Shown here: positions 60,918 to 64,000 of the stretch, piece after piece
Layout: each line of letters opens with the position of its first letter
How positions within the stretch are numbered: the first letter of the stretch is position 1
From: Pseudomonas sp. N3-W
Lineage (GTDB): Bacteria > Pseudomonadota > Gammaproteobacteria > Pseudomonadales > Pseudomonadaceae
Assembly (NCBI RefSeq): GCF_024970185.1
Contig: NZ_CP103965.1
Span: 1,670,001-1,734,000, forward strand
Direction of reading: 5' to 3'
Length of the DNA stretch: 64,000 nt
Translations under genes and position numbers: made by a program
Notes under the pieces: model-generated
What the model saw: only the letters and a program-made list of their open reading frames with translations
What the model was told of the DNA's origin: nothing
The model's database searches: none

Positions 60918-61691
60918 ATGAAGGCAGTTATTTTGGCGGGTGGCCTGGGCACGCGCATCAGTGAGGAATCGCACCTCAAGCCCAAGCCGATGATCGAGAT
61001 CGGCGGCAAGCCAATTCTCTGGCACATCATGAAGCAGTACTCCGCGCACGGAATTCACGATTTCGTGATCTGCCTTGGCTACAAGGGCTACGCGATCAAG
61101 GACTTCTTCGCCAACTACTTCCTGCATACCTCTGACGTCACCTTCGACATGTGCAACAACCGCATGGACGTTCACCAGAATTACAGCGAACCATGGCGTG
61201 TCACGCTGATCGATACTGGCGAAGACACCATGACTGGCGGCCGTCTGCGCCGCGCCGCGCGTTATCTGGAGGGCGAGCAGGCCTTCTGCTTTACCTACGG
61301 CGATGGTGTCTCGGACCTGAATATCGGCGCCCTGGTGGATTTCCACCTGGCCCACGGCAAGCTCGCCACCGTAACGGCCGTACAACCGCCTGGACGTTAC
61401 GGCGCGCTGGAACGCGACGGTGACAGCGTCAAGGGCTTCGTCGAGAAGCCACGCGGTGACGGCGGCTGGATCAATGGCGGGTTCTTCGTGCTGTCGCCCA
61501 AGGTGCTGCCGTACATCGCTGACGATCAGACCTCCTGGGAGTCCGAGCCGCTGGCCGCTTTGGCCAGCGAAGAACAATTGCAGGCCTTCCAGCACGACGG
61601 CTTCTGGCATCCGATGGACACCCTGCGTGACAAGAACCACCTCGAAGCGCTGTGGCTGAGCGGGGAGGCCCCATGGAAGCAATGGGACTGA
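60918..61691 (+). CDS. rfbF: Glucose-1-phosphate cytidylyltransferase
   Basis: 257 residues of the nucleotidyltransferase fold. The signature GGLGTRISEESHLKPKPMIEIGGKPILWHIMKQY and the later GDGVSDLNIGALVDFHL and FVEKPRGDGGWINGGFFV blocks are those of RfbF. It makes CDP-glucose from glucose-1-phosphate and CTP. The ribosome site is GAGGGGAAGAGG directly before ATG 60918. Stop overlaps rfbG, whose ATG is at 61673. Confidence 0.93.
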   Translation: MKAVILAGGLGTRISEESHLKPKPMIEIGGKPILWHIMKQYSAHGIHDFVICLGYKGYAIKDFFANYFLHTSDVTFDMCNNRMDVHQNYSEPWRVTLIDTGEDTMTGGRLRRAARYLEGEQAFCFTYGDGVSDLNIGALVDFHLAHGKLATVTAVQPPGRYGALERDGDSVKGFVEKPRGDGGWINGGFFVLSPKVLPYIADDQTSWESEPLAALASEEQLQAFQHDGFWHPMDTLRDKNHLEALWLSGEAPWKQWD

Positions 61692-62755
61692 GCCCGCAAT
61701 TCTGGCGCGGCAAGCGGGTGCTGGTCACCGGCCACACCGGTTTCAAGGGCAGTTGGCTGACGTTGTGGCTGCAAAGCCTGGGTGCCGAGGTCAGCGGCTT
61801 TGCCCTCGACCCGTCGACCGAGCCGAGCCTGTTCGAACTGGCCCGGGTGCACGAAGGCATCAACGATCAGCGCGGCGATTTGCGTGACCTTGGCGCCTTG
61901 CTTGAGGTCATCGCCGACACTGAGCCCGAGATCGTCCTGCACCTGGCGGCGCAACCGCTGGTGCGCGAAGGTTATCGCGATCCGTTGGGCACCTATTCCA
62001 GCAACGTCATGGGCACCCTGAACCTGCTCGAAGCGATTCGCCAGGTCGGCTGCGTCCGCGCCTGTGTGCTGGTGACCACCGACAAGGTCTACGCCAACAA
62101 GGAATGGCTGTGGCCGTACCGCGAAGACGAAGCCCTGGGCGGTCACGATCCCTACAGCAGCAGCAAGGCCTGCTGTGAATTGCTGGCGCAGTCCTATGCC
62201 GCGTCATTCTTTGCCGCCGATCGTTATGACGAGCACGGCTTGGCGCTGGCAACGGCTCGCGCCGGCAACGTGCTGGGTGGCGGCGACTTCGCCCCGGAAC
62301 GGCTGATCCCGGATGTGCTCAAGGCCTGGTCTGCCGACGAACCCGTGACGTTGCGCTACCCGCAAGCCGTGCGCCCATGGCAGCACGCGCTGGAGCCGCT
62401 GGCCGGTTACCTGCAACTGGCTGCCGGCCTCTACGAGCAGGGTCCGGATTTTGCCGGTGCGTGGAACTTCGGCCCCAGCGAAGCGGACATGTGCAGCGTC
62501 GGCGAAGTGGTCGAACTGCTCGCCAGCCGCTGGCCGCAAGCCCGTGGTTTGCGCATCGAACCGAGCGACCTGCATGAGGCGGGCTTGTTGCGTCTGGACA
62601 GCAGCCGTGCCCGCCAGCTGCTGGCCTGGCAGCCGCGCTGGTCGTTGCAGCAATGCCTGACCCAGACCCTTGACTGGCACCTGGCGTGGCAAAACGGTGA
62701 CGACATGCGCGCCGTCACCCTGAACCAGTTGAACCTGTACCGAGGCGCGCTGTGA
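61673..62755 (+). CDS. rfbG: CDP-glucose 4,6-dehydratase
   Basis: 360 residues, an extended SDR with Rossmann motif GHTGFKGSWL and catalytic Tyr-x3-Lys (YSSSKACCE), plus the Thr of TTDKVYANKEW. It converts CDP-glucose to CDP-4-keto-6-deoxyglucose. GGGGAGG lies 5 bp before ATG 61673, inside rfbF. The stop overlaps the epimerase GTG by GTGA, so translation is coupled. Confidence 0.93.
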   Translation: MEAMGLSPQFWRGKRVLVTGHTGFKGSWLTLWLQSLGAEVSGFALDPSTEPSLFELARVHEGINDQRGDLRDLGALLEVIADTEPEIVLHLAAQPLVREGYRDPLGTYSSNVMGTLNLLEAIRQVGCVRACVLVTTDKVYANKEWLWPYREDEALGGHDPYSSSKACCELLAQSYAASFFAADRYDEHGLALATARAGNVLGGGDFAPERLIPDVLKAWSADEPVTLRYPQAVRPWQHALEPLAGYLQLAAGLYEQGPDFAGAWNFGPSEADMCSVGEVVELLASRWPQARGLRIEPSDLHEAGLLRLDSSRARQLLAWQPRWSLQQCLTQTLDWHLAWQNGDDMRAVTLNQLNLYRGAL

Positions 62756-63312
62756 GCGAATTCCTGTTACAGGCATTGCCGCTGAACGGTTTGTTCAGCG
62801 TGCAGCACAAGCGTTTCGAAGACGAGCGCGGGCATTTCGCCCGGCTGTTTTGCGAGGGCAGCCTGAGCGCCTTCGGCCAGGCGTTTCATATTCGTCAGAT
62901 CAACCATTCGTGCACTCGCGAGCGCGGCAGTGTGCGCGGTCTGCATTACCAGGACGCCGATGCGCCGGAAGCCAAGCTGATTACCTGCCTGCGCGGCGAA
63001 GTCTGGGACGTGGCGGTGGATCTGCGCCCCGGCTCCGAGACGTTCCTGCACTGGCACGCCGAGCACCTGCGGGCCGGCGACGGTCGCAGCCTGTTGATCC
63101 CGGCCGGGTTCGCCCACGGCTTCCAGACGCTGACCGACGATGCCGAGCTGCTTTACTTGCACAGCGCCGACTACACGCCTGCCCACGAGGGTGGTTTGTC
63201 GGTGAACGATCCACGGCTGGCGATTGCCTGGCCGTTGTCTGTCAAAAATCTGTCAGCCAGGGACGCCAGCCATTCCTTGCTCGATCAACACTTTGCTGGA
63301 GTGCGTGTATGA
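62752..63312 (+). CDS. dTDP-4-dehydrorhamnose 3,5-epimerase-like protein
   Basis: 186 residues of the RmlC cupin fold. Active-site His base is in RGLHYQ, the lysine/arginine pair and Asp (VAVDLRPGS), and the Tyr acid in HSADYTPAHEGG. The normal substrate of RmlC is dTDP-4-keto-6-deoxyglucose; here the linked genes suggest a CDP-4-keto sugar. Starts with GTG overlapping the rfbG stop and its own stop overlaps the methyltransferase ATG. Whether it works at C3, C5 or both is unknown. Confidence 0.85.
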   Translation: MSEFLLQALPLNGLFSVQHKRFEDERGHFARLFCEGSLSAFGQAFHIRQINHSCTRERGSVRGLHYQDADAPEAKLITCLRGEVWDVAVDLRPGSETFLHWHAEHLRAGDGRSLLIPAGFAHGFQTLTDDAELLYLHSADYTPAHEGGLSVNDPRLAIAWPLSVKNLSARDASHSLLDQHFAGVRV

Positions 63313-64000
63313 ACTGCCGTGGTTGCGGGACTTCGCTGGCGTTGCCGCTGATCGATCTGGGCACCTCGCCGCCGTCCAATGCTTACGTACGCGCCGATCA
63401 GCTGGAGCAAGCCGAGCAATGGGTGCCGCTCAAGGTTGCCGTGTGCCAGCAATGCTGGCTGGTGCAGACCGAGGACTACACCCGCGCCGACAGCCTGTTC
63501 GACGCCGAGTACGCCTATTTCAGTTCGTTCTCCAGCACCTGGCTGGCCCACGCCGAGCGTTATGTGGCCGAGATGGTCGAGCGCTTCGGCCTGAACGCCG
63601 ACAGCCGCGTGGTGGAAATCGCCGCCAACGATGGCTACCTGTTGCAGTACGTGGCCGGGCGCGGCATTGCGTGCCTGGGCGTCGAGCCGACCCGCAGCAC
63701 CGCGCAAGCGGCCCGGGAAAAAGGCCTGGAAATTCGCGAGCTGTTCTTCGGTCGCGAAACCGCCTCGCAACTGGTCAGCGAAGGCTGGTCCGCCGACCTG
63801 ATGGCCGCCAACAACGTGCTGGCCCATGTGCCGGACATCAATGATTTCCTTGCCGGTTTTGCCACTCTGCTCAAACCCACCGGCGTGGCGACTTTCGAGT
63901 TTCCGCAATTGCTGACGCTGATGGCCGGCCAGCAATTCGACACCCTGTATCACGAGCACTATTCCTATCTGTCCCTGACTGCCGTGCAGACCTTATGCGA
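63309..64000 (+). CDS. Sugar C-methyltransferase, 3' end outside window
   Basis: About 230 residues before the window ends. N-terminal zinc-site cysteines (CRGC at 3-6 and CQQC further on) and a SAM-binding Rossmann core (VVEIAANDGYLLQYVAGRGIACLGVEPT) match the TylCIII/NovU-type sugar C-methyltransferases, which carry this zinc-binding leader. It would add a methyl group to a keto-deoxysugar carbon. The ATG overlaps the epimerase stop. The C-terminal domain lies outside the window, so the end is unseen. Confidence 0.82.
   Translation, partial: MNCRGCGTSLALPLIDLGTSPPSNAYVRADQLEQAEQWVPLKVAVCQQCWLVQTEDYTRADSLFDAEYAYFSSFSSTWLAHAERYVAEMVERFGLNADSRVVEIAANDGYLLQYVAGRGIACLGVEPTRSTAQAAREKGLEIRELFFGRETASQLVSEGWSADLMAANNVLAHVPDINDFLAGFATLLKPTGVATFEFPQLLTLMAGQQFDTLYHEHYSYLSLTAVQTLC

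Noticed and set aside
1-64000. CRISPR array, tRNA, rRNA, phage or IS element
   Set aside because: No regularly spaced direct repeats, tRNA-like folds, transposase or integrase motifs were found by eye on either strand; only REP-type palindromes occur.

Overview
The window is a 64 kb piece of a Pseudomonas chromosome, almost certainly from the P. fluorescens complex. The evidence is the gene content and gene order, which match P. aeruginosa blocks in separate pieces (gbu, recQ-plpD, cpx, scpAB, phh, flg), high G+C with strong third-position bias, and many REP/REPIN palindromes of the types common in fluorescent pseudomonads. No rRNA, tRNA, CRISPR, phage or insertion sequence was found. Family names rest on reading protein motifs and on remembered gene order; no database search was run.

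Layout. 0-7.5 kb: envelope and transport genes (DUF6279 lipoprotein fragment, putative porin, CvfB-like S1 protein, DUF2177 membrane protein, EamA exporter, YbfB-type MFS with a divergent LysR regulator, a 42-residue small protein, an MBL-fold hydrolase). 7.5-13.4 kb: guanidinobutyrate catabolism (guanidinobutyrase, an NTF2-like protein, two permeases, divergent LysR regulator), closed by a strong intrinsic terminator. 13.3-22.3 kb: DTW-type tRNA transferase, DUF454 and UPF0149 genes, recQ, a MarR regulator, an orphan FimV-like protein and a PlpD-type patatin autotransporter. 22.3-29.7 kb: SelW-like protein, EamA exporter with AraC regulator, LpxH-like phosphoesterase, HD and Mpo1-like proteins, AraC regulator, TrkH potassium transporter, nitroreductase. 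29.8-33.9 kb: a Cpx-like two-component locus with a Spy-like chaperone and a candidate CpxR box, then YciI and septation protein A. 34.0-39.0 kb: PHP phosphatase, YciO, scpA, scpB, DUF1289, rluB. 39.0-46.1 kb: AroP preceded by a long leader region with two small ORFs, arfB, an MFS transporter, and phhA-phhB-phhC; phhR follows divergently to 48.1 kb. 48.4-56.9 kb: flgFGHIJKL behind a sigma-54 promoter. 57.0-64.0 kb: a 1198-residue multidomain glycosyltransferase, then rfbF-rfbG-epimerase-C-methyltransferase, the last cut by the window end.

How parts work together. AroP imports aromatic amino acids, PhhA/PhhB turn phenylalanine into tyrosine with pterin recycling, PhhC transaminates, and PhhR controls the set; a TyrR-type palindrome lies between phhA and phhR. 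The flagellar genes make the distal rod, P and L rings, hook junctions and the muramidase. The glycosyltransferase and CDP-sugar genes next to them look like a flagellin or surface glycan island that builds a C-methylated deoxysugar on CDP. The most interesting unexplained material is the roughly 770-bp leader upstream of aroP (a 20-codon Trp-containing ORF behind a clear promoter, and an earlier 48-codon ORF overlapping mutually exclusive hairpins), the 36-bp-stem inverted repeat between the glycosyltransferase and rfbF, and the CDP-sugar cassette itself.
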